Source of the DNA: Sinimarinibacterium sp. NLF-5-8
GTDB lineage: Bacteria > Pseudomonadota > Gammaproteobacteria > Nevskiales > Nevskiaceae
DNA: 64,000 nt
Reading direction: 5' to 3'
Assembly (NCBI RefSeq): GCF_010092425.1
Contig: NZ_CP048030.1
Coordinates: 3,049,501-3,113,500, forward strand
How positions within the stretch are numbered: position 1 is the stretch's first letter; each line of letters starts with the position of its first letter. The notes under the pieces are model-generated. The model did not search any database and had not been told where the DNA came from. It worked only from the letters and a program-made list of their open reading frames with translations. Below, in pieces: positions 46,634-55,116 of the stretch. The translations under genes were made by a program, and so were the position numbers.

Positions 46634-47128
46634 TCAATCCGGGTCTAAATAAGCCTTGGCGATGCGTTCAATGGCTTGTTTATCGTCATTTGAAAGCCCT
46701 ATGAACGCGCGTTTGGGCAAGCCGGGGGGATTCACTTTTTTGCTGAACACCGTGCCGCCGTCTCTGCCTGGGAACGCCAGTGCTTTGCCTTTCTTTGGCA
46801 GGATCACAAAAGGCTCGGTGCCTTCTTGATGGAAGCGGGCGTACTTTGCGGTGGCGACCACCTCGGCAAAATCAGCACCGTGGCGGGGGTAGATCTGGTT
46901 GCGCAGGGTGCCGCTATCGACCAAGGGCTTGCGCTTGCCACGCTTGAGATCGACCCACGGCACATCATCAGGATCAGTGCTGGTCTTGAAGCGCCGCTGG
47001 GTGCTCTCGGTCAAATGCTTTGAAAGCTCCAAAAACATCGGGCGGGCGTCGCGCCCAAAGCGCATGAGCCGTTCAAAGGTGGCTTGTGCGGCAGCATCGT
47101 CGAAGGTGATTTTGATGGTGTCAGTCAT
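46634..47128 (-). CDS. Mu-like phage virion morphogenesis protein (gpG-like)
   Basis: A 164-aa protein of the phage virion morphogenesis/tail completion family (Mu gpG). The N-terminal helix is followed by LTESTQRRFKTSTDPDDVPW, then RKPLVDSGTLRNQI and ATAKYARFHQEG, which are family hallmarks, and a C-terminal LPKRAFIGLSNDDKQAI. In Mu-like phages gpG follows gpF, as here. The rest of the prophage is missing, so this is a remnant. The gene itself looks complete. Confidence 0.88.
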   Translation of the reverse strand: MTDTIKITFDDAAAQATFERLMRFGRDARPMFLELSKHLTESTQRRFKTSTDPDDVPWVDLKRGKRKPLVDSGTLRNQIYPRHGADFAEVVATAKYARFHQEGTEPFVILPKKGKALAFPGRDGGTVFSKKVNPPGLPKRAFIGLSNDDKQAIERIAKAYLDPD

Positions 47129-47148
47129 GGTAGAGCCCCGATACCCGG

Positions 47149-47228
47149 CATCAGTGGAGGCCACGGCAGGTAGTTGGCAGCTCGGAGAACTCCGAGCTTG
47201 GTCACAGGTTCGAATCCTGTCCTGATGT
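47149..47228 (+). other. tRNA-like element with abnormal anticodon loop
   Basis: CATCAGT (47149-47155) pairs with CCTGATG (47221-47227) at six of seven positions. GCCA/TGGC (47160-47163/47175-47178) make a D-like stem. AGCTCGG/CCGAGCT (47179-47185/47192-47198) make an anticodon-like stem, and ACAGG-TTCGAAT-CCTGT (47204-47220) is a canonical T arm. The anticodon-like loop is only six bases and lacks U33, and no CCA follows. It is therefore a decayed or non-standard tRNA-like structure, lying antisense between the two phage genes. Confidence 0.45.
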
Positions 47229-47237
47229 CGGGTGCCT

Positions 47238-48041
47238 TCATTTCAGTTCTCGCAACTTTCCAAGCTGAGTCGCGCCGATGACTTTCATGGTGATAACCCA
47301 GCTCGCTTTTGCTGGGTCTTTTGTGCGAGTAGGCAAGCTATTCACACGTACAACAGCCACAAGGAAAACACCTTCAGCAATTTCGTGGGCGAACTGAAGG
47401 CTTTCCTCGTCACGAAAAGTCCGGGTCTTTGGCGACGCCACCCAGGCGGGAAGATCGCGTAGCGCCTCAGCCACTGTCTCGCGGGCGGATTTCGCGTCAC
47501 GAATCGCGTGATAAATCTGACGATCCGAGATTGCCAGCAACGCGGTTGACGGATCGAATCCAGGCCAAACTTGCCTGCCATTGGGCGAACGCACGTCTTG
47601 TCCTATTCGCGCCAGCGTCGATCCACTCAAAAACGTAACGGGGCTAACCGCGCCTTCGGGGCGAGCTTGTCCTGCATCAATTTCACGCTTGGCCTGATCG
47701 ACGCGCGCAGCGAAGCCTGCACTAAACCAATTCACACTGCGCCGCTGCGCATTCGCCAGTGCTGCATCACTCCACGGTTTGGGCAGTTGCATCACCTTTT
47801 CGCCAAAACTGGCGGCGGCGGGCATCGAGCGCGCGGCTTTGCCGACGTGATAGGCCCATTCGGGGGGTGGATCGCCCGCACTGGCTCCGGGCGTGGGATC
47901 GGGGCCGTCTTTGCCCAGCGCCGCCATCCGTCCTTTGCCAGCGCCTGAAACGGTGAATTGTCCACCGCAAATCGCTGAAAAAATTAAGCAGTCGGATGAC
48001 GAGTTAGCCCAGCATTGGTTGCAAGAAACGCAAGCCAGCAA
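47238..48041 (-). pseudogene. Mu gpF-like phage protein with nuclease-like C-terminus, probably truncated
   Basis: A 267-codon open frame on the same strand as the gpG-like gene. The C-terminal part (HAIRDAKSARETVAEALRDL, then WVASPKTRTFRDEES and FLVAVVRVN) resembles the PBECR2 barnase/EndoU-like nuclease domain that Mu-like gpF or minor head proteins often carry. The N-terminus is Cys-rich and unlike a normal gpF start, and the usual head-morphogenesis domain is absent. I read it as the 3' part of a gpF-like gene after prophage decay. The family assignment is moderate. Confidence 0.55.
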
Positions 48042-48064
48042 GGTGCCATAAGCGCGCGGGATGG

Positions 48065-48994
48065 CTACTCGGGCGTTGTTGTTGCTGCCGTCGATGCGGT
48101 CGCTGGCGTAGCGGGATCGGTTGGCGTGGCTGCCGGGGCATCGTTGAGCGCACCAGGCGCCGCTGGCAGTTGCAACAGGCGCTCAACTTCGGCTTTGGAC
48201 AAGGTGTGGCGCACTTGATAGCTGAGGTTGTCGATTTGCAGCTGCGGTTCGCGCGCGCTGATGCGCAGATTGAGTTCGCCGCTGTCCCAAACAATGTGGA
48301 TGGCGTCGCCGGTTTGTTCGGCGTCGCTGGCGGGCAGGGCGGCATTCCACATCGCGCGCGCGTCTTGCCAGGCGTCGATCAGGGGCTGGATCTGTGCGCT
48401 GCTGGCTTCGGGGTGTTCTTGGGCGCGCCAGGTTTTGCTGCCGGGATCAAAGTCGAGCGTGAGCCCCGGCAGTTGCAGGTGTTGCAGTTGCGCGGTGGGC
48501 GGGATCAGTTGCTTGGTGACCAGATCGCTGAAGTCTTTGTCGAGCGCGGCGCTGGGCGGGTCGAGCACCAGGGCGATGTGATCGGCGGTTTTGACGTAGC
48601 GACGGTACTCAATCGGCTCGGTATCGCCAAAGGCGAGGTCCTGATCGTTGAGCTTGACGGTAAACGCAGGCGGATCGAGTTTGAGCTGGGCAAGGTCGGC
48701 TTCATTCAGCGGCAGGCTGCGGCGCACGTCGAGGGTGGCAATGTTGATCAGGCTGGCCACTTCAAACGGATCGGCGGGGGCGGTGATGGGCGCGGTGAGC
48801 TGCCAGTCGTCGCCGGTTTTGCTAAGGGCAATGGTGGCGGTGCCGGGATGGATGAGTTCGATGTGGTGCACCTGATCGCGCGCGATGTCGGTCAGCGGCG
48901 GGAAGGTTTCGGGTTTTTCGCGCGTGAGCCAAAGTCCGGCGCTGATGGCGATGACCACGGCAAGCAGTAAAAGATTGAAATGGGCGCGTTTCAT
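48065..48994 (-). CDS. DUF4340-domain membrane-anchored protein
   Basis: A 309-aa protein with a single N-terminal membrane anchor or signal (FNLLLLAVVIAISAGLWL) and a long periplasmic part. WQLTAPITAPADPFEVASLI and the repeated beta-rich half after residue 150 are typical of DUF4340. The C-terminal 40 residues are Ala/Thr/Pro-rich and disordered. DUF4340 proteins accompany Gld-type ABC transporters. It is the last gene of the four-gene operon. Its start MKRAHF at 48994 overlaps nothing, and no other start fits the signal sequence. Confidence 0.85.
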   Translation of the reverse strand: MKRAHFNLLLLAVVIAISAGLWLTREKPETFPPLTDIARDQVHHIELIHPGTATIALSKTGDDWQLTAPITAPADPFEVASLINIATLDVRRSLPLNEADLAQLKLDPPAFTVKLNDQDLAFGDTEPIEYRRYVKTADHIALVLDPPSAALDKDFSDLVTKQLIPPTAQLQHLQLPGLTLDFDPGSKTWRAQEHPEASSAQIQPLIDAWQDARAMWNAALPASDAEQTGDAIHIVWDSGELNLRISAREPQLQIDNLSYQVRHTLSKAEVERLLQLPAAPGALNDAPAATPTDPATPATASTAATTTPE

Positions 48995-49067
48995 GGGCTG
49001 GCACTCAAAAACAGTTCGGTAAAACAATAAACCCGCCACCGCAGCGCGCGGTGGCGGGGGGCGGTTT

Positions 49068-50453
49068 TTAGCGGCGGCGGCGCAGTATCCAGCGAGTGAC
49101 GCCAAAGCCGAGCAAGCCCAATGGCAGGAGCAGCACAAAGAATCCGGCGATGCTCATCATCGCCCAGCCGGGCAGGAACAGGCTGGTATCGGGCGCTTTT
49201 TTCACGTCGATATTGAGCTGCGCGTCGCGGCTGGCCAGCCATTGGATCAGGTTGATGCCGAGCTGCTGGTTGCCGAGTTCGCCCAGATAGGCGTTGGCGA
49301 GAAAGTCGGCGTCGCCAACCAGGGCAATGCGTTGCTGGCGCGGTTTGGCGTCGCTGGCTTGAGCGTCCGCGCTGTCGGCTTTGGGCGCGTCGAGCATTTT
49401 GGTGAGGGTGACGCCGATGTTCAGCGGGCCGCGAATATCGTCATCGTCGAGCGTGACGTGGCCGGATTCGATGTTGCCGGTTTCCAGCCATGCGGCTTCT
49501 GAGGTTTGCAGCAGCGGCGTCAGCGTCCAGCCGTCGGCGCCTTGGCCGCCAACGCTGCGCGCGAACGGGAACAGTGTGACCATATCCAAGCCTTGAGTTA
49601 CGGCATTGGGCGGGTAGTTGATGGCGGCAAAAATGCCCGGATGGCCGGTGCCGATGAGTTGGTACTCCGGCATGATGACGTAGCCGTTTTGCCATTGAAC
49701 GCCCAAGTCTTGCGCCAGTTCAGCAGGTTCGGCGGGGGCGTCAGGGTCGGTGAGCCACAGCAGATTGCCGCCTTTTTGAACGTAGTCGCGGATGATTTTG
49801 ACTTCGCCCGGCAGCAGTTTGGCGCTGGGGGCGGCCAGCACGACGAGGCTGGCGTTGTCGGGGATCGCGGTGGTTTGTACCAGGTTGATCGGCTGAACTT
49901 TCAAGCCCTTGTCTTGCAACACCTGGGCAAAGCGCGCGTAGCCGTCAGGCTTTTGATCGGCAGTGCCGCGTTCGCCATGACCTTGGATGAACACCACAAA
50001 GTGATCGCCGGAAGTGGACAGCCGTTGCAGCGCGGTGGTGATCGCCTGCTCGGTGGTGGCGGTGAGGTTTTCGCGGCGGCCTTGGTATTCGGCGACCACT
50101 TCGCCAACAAAGCTGATGTTGAACTCGCGCACTTTTTGCGGCGACAGGCTGGGGTCAACATACTCGATGGAGAGGTCTTTTTTAACCCGCTGATATTTAC
50201 CCAGATCCTCGCTGACCGCGCGACGAATATCGGCGCCGCTGGGGGCAAAAACGTAAAACGTGATCGGGTCGGGCATCGCCTTGAGCAGCGTTACGCTGGA
50301 GGCGGTGAGGGTGTTGCGCTTGTTGGCGGTCCAGTCCAGCTCGGTTTTGAAGCGGGTGGAGGCAAAGGCCAAAAGCCCCAGGATCACGATGATCAGCAGG
50401 CCATTGACGAGCTGCTGCAAATGCGTGGCTTTTTTGTTGGATGGTGTGCTCAT
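49068..50453 (-). CDS. GldG-like ABC transporter auxiliary protein
   Basis: A 461-aa protein of the ABC_transp_aux (GldG) family. TM1 is at about 15-33, and a large extracytoplasmic domain includes FYVFAPSG, VVFIQGHGERG and NLLWLTDPDAPAEPAEL, which resemble a glutamine-amidotransferase-like fold. A C-terminal helix at about 432-455 is followed by the basic ILRRRR. In Bacteroidetes GldA/F/G support gliding; in Proteobacteria the substrate is unknown. It follows the permease gene by 13 bases. Confidence 0.87.
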   Translation of the reverse strand: MSTPSNKKATHLQQLVNGLLIIVILGLLAFASTRFKTELDWTANKRNTLTASSVTLLKAMPDPITFYVFAPSGADIRRAVSEDLGKYQRVKKDLSIEYVDPSLSPQKVREFNISFVGEVVAEYQGRRENLTATTEQAITTALQRLSTSGDHFVVFIQGHGERGTADQKPDGYARFAQVLQDKGLKVQPINLVQTTAIPDNASLVVLAAPSAKLLPGEVKIIRDYVQKGGNLLWLTDPDAPAEPAELAQDLGVQWQNGYVIMPEYQLIGTGHPGIFAAINYPPNAVTQGLDMVTLFPFARSVGGQGADGWTLTPLLQTSEAAWLETGNIESGHVTLDDDDIRGPLNIGVTLTKMLDAPKADSADAQASDAKPRQQRIALVGDADFLANAYLGELGNQQLGINLIQWLASRDAQLNIDVKKAPDTSLFLPGWAMMSIAGFFVLLLPLGLLGFGVTRWILRRRR

Positions 50454-50466
50454 GGTGGCCCCTTTT

Positions 50467-51213
50467 TTAATTGCGTTCCATGTCCAGCCGCAGCACGGTC
50501 AGCGACAGGAACAGGCCAGAAAACAGCAGGTAGTAAAGGGCGTCGGCACTGTCAAACACGCCGCGCCGCAGGCTCTCGTAATGGCCGATCAATGACAGAT
50601 AGCCAAACACTTCCTTGAACGGCACGCTGTCGTTGAAGGCCACCACGTTGAGCAGCCAAATCACCAGCAGCAGGCCAAAGCTGCCGACGGCAGCAATGGT
50701 CGGCTCGCGCGTCAGCGACGACACAAACAAGCCCGCCGAGCCAAACGCCATCATCAGCAAAAACAGCCCCAGCAGACCGGCAAACAAACGCCCCCAATCC
50801 AGATCGGTAGACCAATTCAGCGCCAGCGGCATCAACGCCAGCATGACAACAACGGCGGCGACAAAACCCATCAAGCCGACAAACTTGCCCAGCACGATTT
50901 GCGTCAGCGATACCGGCGCAGAAAACAGCAGGGTGATCGCGCCGCTTTTGCGTTCCTCGGCAAACAGCCGCATCGTCATCAGCGGCATCACCAGCAACAG
51001 GATGATGGTGGCAAAGCCGTAGAGCGAGCCGCCGATGTAGTCGGACACGCCCAGCCCATCGGGGCTGGCACCGGCGTTGGCGGCGTATTCGGCAATCAGG
51101 TTGATGTAGACAAACCCCATGATGAACTGGATCACCGCCAGCACCGCCCACGCCAGCGGCGACAAAAAGATGCGCCGCCATTCGCAGCGCGCGATATTCA
51201 AAACAGCGCCCAT
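50467..51213 (-). CDS. ABC-2 type transporter permease (GldF-like)
   Basis: A 248-aa membrane protein with six predicted helices. WRRIFLSPLAWAVLAVIQFI opens it; MRLFAEERKSGAITLLFSAP is the conserved cytoplasmic loop that contacts the ATPase, and further helices end at LSLTVLRLDMERN. It pairs with the ATP-binding subunit encoded upstream, whose stop overlaps this start by one base (TAATG). Confidence 0.9.
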   Translation of the reverse strand: MGAVLNIARCEWRRIFLSPLAWAVLAVIQFIMGFVYINLIAEYAANAGASPDGLGVSDYIGGSLYGFATIILLLVMPLMTMRLFAEERKSGAITLLFSAPVSLTQIVLGKFVGLMGFVAAVVVMLALMPLALNWSTDLDWGRLFAGLLGLFLLMMAFGSAGLFVSSLTREPTIAAVGSFGLLLVIWLLNVVAFNDSVPFKEVFGYLSLIGHYESLRRGVFDSADALYYLLFSGLFLSLTVLRLDMERN

Positions 51214-52163
51214 TACGCCGCCTCCTTCATATTGTTCGACACATCACTTGAGGTCAGCGCCACAAAAATGTCTTCCAGCGTGCGCGTTTGCGCCGCCAGC
51301 TCAATCAAACCCCAATCCCCGCGCGCGCTGGCGTCGGCCAGGGCTTCGCGCGGATCGGCACCGGCGGCGACCTCAATGGCAAAGCGGCCATTGCCCAGAT
51401 CGCGCGCGCTTTTGACGCCAGCGATCGCGGTGATGGCATCGACTTTGGGCGCGCGCAGCAGCCCCAGCGTCAGCGCCGTCAAGGCTTGATCGCGGGTGGC
51501 CTCGACCGGCTCGTTATAAACCGCCTGACCGTGGGCAATAATCATCACGCGTGAACACACGGCCTGGATTTCTGGCAGGATGTGGCTGGACAAAATCACA
51601 CTATGATTTTGTCCTAATGATTTGATTAAGTTACGGATTTCTAAAATCTGGATCGGGTCCAGACCCACTGTGGGTTCATCCAAAATCACCACCGGCGGGC
51701 GGTGAATGATGGCCTGGGCAATGCCCACGCGCTGCTGGTAGCCCTTGGACAAATTACCCACCAGGCGATGCCCCACATGGCTCAAGCCGCAGTCGCGCTT
51801 GGCCGAATCCAGCGCCGCCGCGCGCGCGCCGGGGGCTACGCCGTGCAAGCCCGCGCAGTAGCGCAGGTATTCATCCACGGTCAGTTCGGGATACACCGGC
51901 GGCTGCTCCGGCAAATAACCCAAAAACTGCTTGGCAGCCTTGGGGTTTTCACGCATCGACATGCCGTTGATCTGCACATCGCCTGCGCTGGGCGCGAGGT
52001 TGCCGGTGAGCATCTTCATGGTGGTGGATTTGCCCGCACCGTTGGGGCCGAGCAAACCGAGGATTTCGCCTTGATGCAGGGTCAGATTCAGATCATCGAC
52101 CGCCAGCATGGCGCCGTAGCGGCGGGTCAGTCCGCGCGCAGAAATTAAAACTTGATTCTCCAT
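51213..52163 (-). CDS. ABC transporter ATP-binding protein (GldA-like)
   Basis: A 316-aa ATPase. Walker A is GPNGAGKST, the Q-loop is in LGYLPEQPPVYPEL, the signature is NLSKGYQQR (LSKGY in place of LSGGQ), Walker B is VVILDEPTVGLDP, and the switch His is in SSHI. A C-terminal extension of about 80 residues follows. The start MENQVL at 52163 sits just after GGGG. A stretch at about 51598-51660 uses AT-rich codons (three TTA, TCA, GGA) unlike the rest of the gene. It energises the GldF/GldG/DUF4340 complex. Confidence 0.92.
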   Translation of the reverse strand: MENQVLISARGLTRRYGAMLAVDDLNLTLHQGEILGLLGPNGAGKSTTMKMLTGNLAPSAGDVQINGMSMRENPKAAKQFLGYLPEQPPVYPELTVDEYLRYCAGLHGVAPGARAAALDSAKRDCGLSHVGHRLVGNLSKGYQQRVGIAQAIIHRPPVVILDEPTVGLDPIQILEIRNLIKSLGQNHSVILSSHILPEIQAVCSRVMIIAHGQAVYNEPVEATRDQALTALTLGLLRAPKVDAITAIAGVKSARDLGNGRFAIEVAAGADPREALADASARGDWGLIELAAQTRTLEDIFVALTSSDVSNNMKEAA

Positions 52164-52277
52164 ATCCCCGTCGTTCTTCAAATGGTGAAGGCAGGTCGCG
52201 CACATGCGCGGCGTGTGTGACTGCAAGGCAACAAAAAAGTTTCGCGCGGTCGCTGGTGGCCGTGGTGCGGGCGCAGG

Positions 52278-53138
52278 CTAATAAAGTTCAGGCTCACCCT
52301 CGGGGCGGCGGCGGAAACGTTTATAGCCCCACCAGTATTGGTCGGGGTGCAGGCGCGCGCAGCGTTCCAGTCCGGCATTCATCGCCGCCACCGCCGTAGG
52401 CACGTCGGGCGAGTCGATCCCGTCCGGTGCGGCAAAGCAGTGCGCCACAAAGCCGCGTCCCCAGCTCAGGCGCTCGCCATAGAAAAACACCACCGGCGCG
52501 CCGGTTCTGTGCGCGAGCTTGGCCACCAGCGTCGGTGAGTGGGCGGGCACGCCAAAAAACGGCGCAAACACCCCGCGCCCCGGCGGCGGATCCTGATCGG
52601 GCATGAAGTAAACGGTTTCACCCCGATTGAGAACTTCAACAACCGCGCGCCCCACGCCGCCGACGGCGGGTTCCATCTGCCCACCAAAGCGGCAGCGGCC
52701 CTGGAGTGACAGCGCATCGACAATACCTTTTTGTGGTTTGTACAAGCCGGTTGCCGGGTAATCCTTTGAAAAGGGGATGGCAAACCCTTCCCAGTTGCCC
52801 TGATGCAAGGTGAGCAAAATCAGCCCCTTGCCTTGCGCCAGCGCCGCGTCGATGACCTCGCGGCCATGCCATGCACGCAGCAGTTTGAGCACGCGCTTTT
52901 CCGGTGCCAGCCAGATCACCGGCATTTCCAGGATGGTTTTGATCTCACTGCACAGTGCGCGCCGCACCAGCCGCCGCTGCTCGGCGCGCGTGGCCTCGGG
53001 CAGGCACAGCTCAATATTCAGATATGCCGCGCGGCGGCGGCTGTTGGGGATCAGCCACAAACCCCAGCCGACCACATTGCCAAGCCCCTGCAGAATCGGC
53101 AGCGGCACATGAGCCAGGAGATAAAAGAAAGTACGCAT
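52278..53138 (-). CDS. LpxL/HtrB-family lysophospholipid acyltransferase
   Basis: A 286-aa member of the lipid A biosynthesis acyltransferase family. An N-terminal membrane segment (LLAHVPLPILQGLGNVVGWGLWLIP) is followed by the catalytic TLHQGNWE (the HxxxxE motif), then FMPDQDPPPGRGVFAPFFG and GAPVVFFYGERL. It probably transfers a secondary acyl chain to lipid A or another lysolipid at the inner membrane. Being 286 residues it is slightly shorter than LpxL. It lies upstream of the ABC operon on the same strand, separated by 114 bases. Confidence 0.88.
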   Translation of the reverse strand: MRTFFYLLAHVPLPILQGLGNVVGWGLWLIPNSRRRAAYLNIELCLPEATRAEQRRLVRRALCSEIKTILEMPVIWLAPEKRVLKLLRAWHGREVIDAALAQGKGLILLTLHQGNWEGFAIPFSKDYPATGLYKPQKGIVDALSLQGRCRFGGQMEPAVGGVGRAVVEVLNRGETVYFMPDQDPPPGRGVFAPFFGVPAHSPTLVAKLAHRTGAPVVFFYGERLSWGRGFVAHCFAAPDGIDSPDVPTAVAAMNAGLERCARLHPDQYWWGYKRFRRRPEGEPELY

Positions 53139-53231
53139 AGCGCGGCATTGTGCGCAAAGCGGGGCGGGAATTAAAGAATGGATGGTGCAGGGATTGACCT
53201 TGCCCCTGTAATCCGTATCCCATAGCTGCTC

Positions 53232-53510
53232 TCATGCACTGGCCTGCCGGGGCTGATTGGCCTGCCAGTTCTCTTCGAACCGCATCGGACTGACATAGGT
53301 CAGCGTCGAATGCAGTCGATCGCGGTTGTACCAAAGCAGCCACGCCATCACCTCGTCCATGGCCTGGCGTCGGGTCTCAAAGCGCTGCCCGTGCAGCCGC
53401 TCCACCTTCAGCGAACCAAACAACGTCTCGCTGCAGGCGTTGTCCCAGCAGTTGCCTTTGCCGCTCATGGAGCTGGTGATGCCGTACTCGGCCAGCACCG
53501 CCCTGAACTG
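53232..53510 (-). pseudogene. IS3-family transposase OrfB, C-terminal fragment
   Basis: 92 codons of the integrase-like DDE domain end: AEYGITSSMSGKGNCWDNAC, the conserved Glu in SETLFGSLK, then WYNRDRLHSTLTYVSP. Everything before it is lost at the junction with the IS256-family end at 53510. Confidence 0.88.
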
Positions 53511-54655
53511 GGCCTGTCCGAATTTTTGTGTAAACGGCGTTTCATTCACAGCTGAGGAAGCCGCTCCTCGAATTGGATGGTAAATCGAGTCAGCGCAGCC
53601 TTCCAATCCCGGATCAACCTGGCCCAGTTCCGGCGCCAGGACTGGCCGATCGGCAGATACTCGGCATCCCACTTCGCCTCGAATTCCCCCAGCCGCTGCT
53701 CGGCTTCGTCGGCGGTGACGGACTGGTAGATGCGCTTCAGGTCGGCCGCGACTTCGGGGCGCCGCTTCCACGACACGTAGTTCAGGCTGTGCCGCACCAT
53801 GTGCACGATGCACAGCTGCACCGCCGCCTTGGGGAACACGGCCTCGATCGCCTCGGGGAAACCCTTCAGGCCGTCGACGCAGGCGATGAAGATGTCCTGC
53901 ACGCCCCGGTTCCGAAGTTCGGTGACGACCTGCAGCCAGAACTTGGCACCCTCGGTCTGGGCGAGCCACATGCCGAGCACCTCCTTCTCGCCGGCCAGCG
54001 TGACGCCGATGGCGAGATAGACCGCCTTCACCCGCACCGCGCCTTCGCGCACCTTGACGCGGATGCAGTCGAGATAGACGATCGGGTAGACCGGATCGAG
54101 GGGGCGCGCTTGCCAGGCCTTCACCTCGTCGGCCACCGCGTCGGTGATCGAGGAGATCAGGCTGGGCGAAACTTCGGTGCCGTACATCTCCTCCAGGTGG
54201 CTTTGGATCTCGTGGACGGTCATGCCGCGGGCGTAGAGCGAGATGACCTTGTCGTCGAAGCCGGTCCAGCGGGTCTGGTGCTTGGGGATAAGCAGCGGCT
54301 CGAAGGTGTCGTGGCGGTCGCGCGGGACTTCGATGGGCAACTCGCCGAATTCGCCCTTGAGGGTCTTCTTGCTACGGCCGTTGCGGGTGTTTCCGGCGGG
54401 ATTCGCGACCGGCTCGTGCTTGGCGTGGCCGAGATGCTGGGCCATTTCGGCGTCGAGCGCCTTCTCGACCAGCAACTTGGTCAGCCGCTTCAGGAGGCCG
54501 TTCTCGCCGATCAGGTCTTCGGGTTTCTGGTAGTCGGCCAGCAGGCTGGTCAACAGGGCGTCAGGTACGTCGTGTTTCTTGGTGCTCATCGTGTCTCCGG
54601 ACAAGTCGGCAGTTTCCTGCCAAAGGTCCGTTTACACAAAATTCAGGACACGCCC
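53510..54655 (-). mobile_element. IS256-family element, copy A, with 183-bp internal deletion
   Basis: It is bounded by imperfect inverted ends: GGGCCTGTCCGAATTTTTGT on the left and GGGCGTGTCCTGAATTTTGT read inward on the right, both running into GTAAACGG. It is 1146 bases, against 1329 for copy B. Flanking octamers (CCTGAACT and CTGTTCTC) do not match, so the target duplication is lost. It lies inside the IS3-family remnant. Confidence 0.88.
53546..54589 (-). pseudogene. IS256-family transposase lacking the catalytic Glu region
   Basis: 347 codons from the ATG at 54589. It is nearly identical to the intact 408-aa copy at 60920-62146, but 61 residues are missing in frame between NWARLI and RDWKAAL. 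The lost part contains [10 protein letters not shown], whose Glu is the third acid of the IS256 DDE triad, so the product should be inactive. The first two acids (YLDCIRVKV and FIACVDGLK) remain. The deletion joins two GGATC repeats, which points to slippage or short-homology recombination. Confidence 0.88.
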
Positions 54656-54888
54656 CTGTTCTCGAGCGAAAGATCAGCGTACATCTGCTTCAGGCGAGCG
54701 TTCTCAGTCTCGAGCTCTTTAATGCGTTTGAGCTCCGAGGCCTCGAGCCCTCCGTATTTTGACTTCCAGTTGTAGTAGGTCGCCGAGCTAATCCCGTGCT
54801 TGCGGCAAACCTCCTGCACCGGCAAACCAGCATCCGTCTCTTTCAGAATGGCGACGATCTGGGTCTCACTAAATCGGGATTTCTTCAT
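54656..54888 (-). pseudogene. IS3-family OrfA, 5' fragment
   Basis: 77 codons starting MKKSRFSETQIVAILKETD, the HTH_Tnp_1 helix-turn-helix (VCRKHGISSATYYNWKSKYGG) plus the leucine-zipper-like helix to YADLSLEN. The reading frame is cut by the right end of IS256-family copy A. Confidence 0.9.
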
Positions 54889-54983
54889 GGGTTCCTCCTG
54901 CGCTAAGTTTGCCAGAAGGTTCCGGTTATCGCCTGTCTACCTGGAGGGGGAGCTTACGCGCTGCCTGATGGGTATACACCAGA

Positions 54984-55115
54984 TTTGACAATAACTCGGC
55001 AGCCGTGGTGCTGCATGTACTGGCCGTTGTGATTGAGGAAATTCGTCATGGCAATGGTCTTGTTTCTGCCATGATCTCGGGTAAAAAAGTGTTTCGCCAG
55101 AAACCGCGTGACTGA
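54984..55115 (+). pseudogene. C-terminal tail of a cytochrome b561/hydrogenase-type cytochrome b
   Basis: 43 codons read VLHVLAVVIEEIRHGNGLVS, then AMISGKKVF and a stop. The histidine-bearing last helix followed by (A)MISGKK is typical of the end of bacterial cytochrome b561 or Ni,Fe-hydrogenase cytochrome b. The frame is closed by a stop just upstream, next to the IS3 end, so the gene was cut. It converges on the efflux operon. Confidence 0.6.
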
Positions 55116-55116
55116 C

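Larger units (their letters stand above)
53194..54957 (-). mobile_element. IS3-family remnant with an IS256-family element inside
   Basis: The ends, read inward, are TGACCTTGCCCCTGTA near 53194 and TAAGCTCCCCCTCCA near 54957, similar CCCCT-containing termini. Between them stand the 5' end of orfA, an IS256-family copy, and the 3' end of orfB. About 600 bases that should join orfA to orfB are missing, so an insertion was followed by a deletion. The outer boundaries are approximate. Confidence 0.65.

Noticed and set aside
47149-47228. Calling a functional tRNA gene
   Set aside because: The six-base anticodon loop, the missing U33, one acceptor mismatch and the lack of CCA do not support a normal tRNA.
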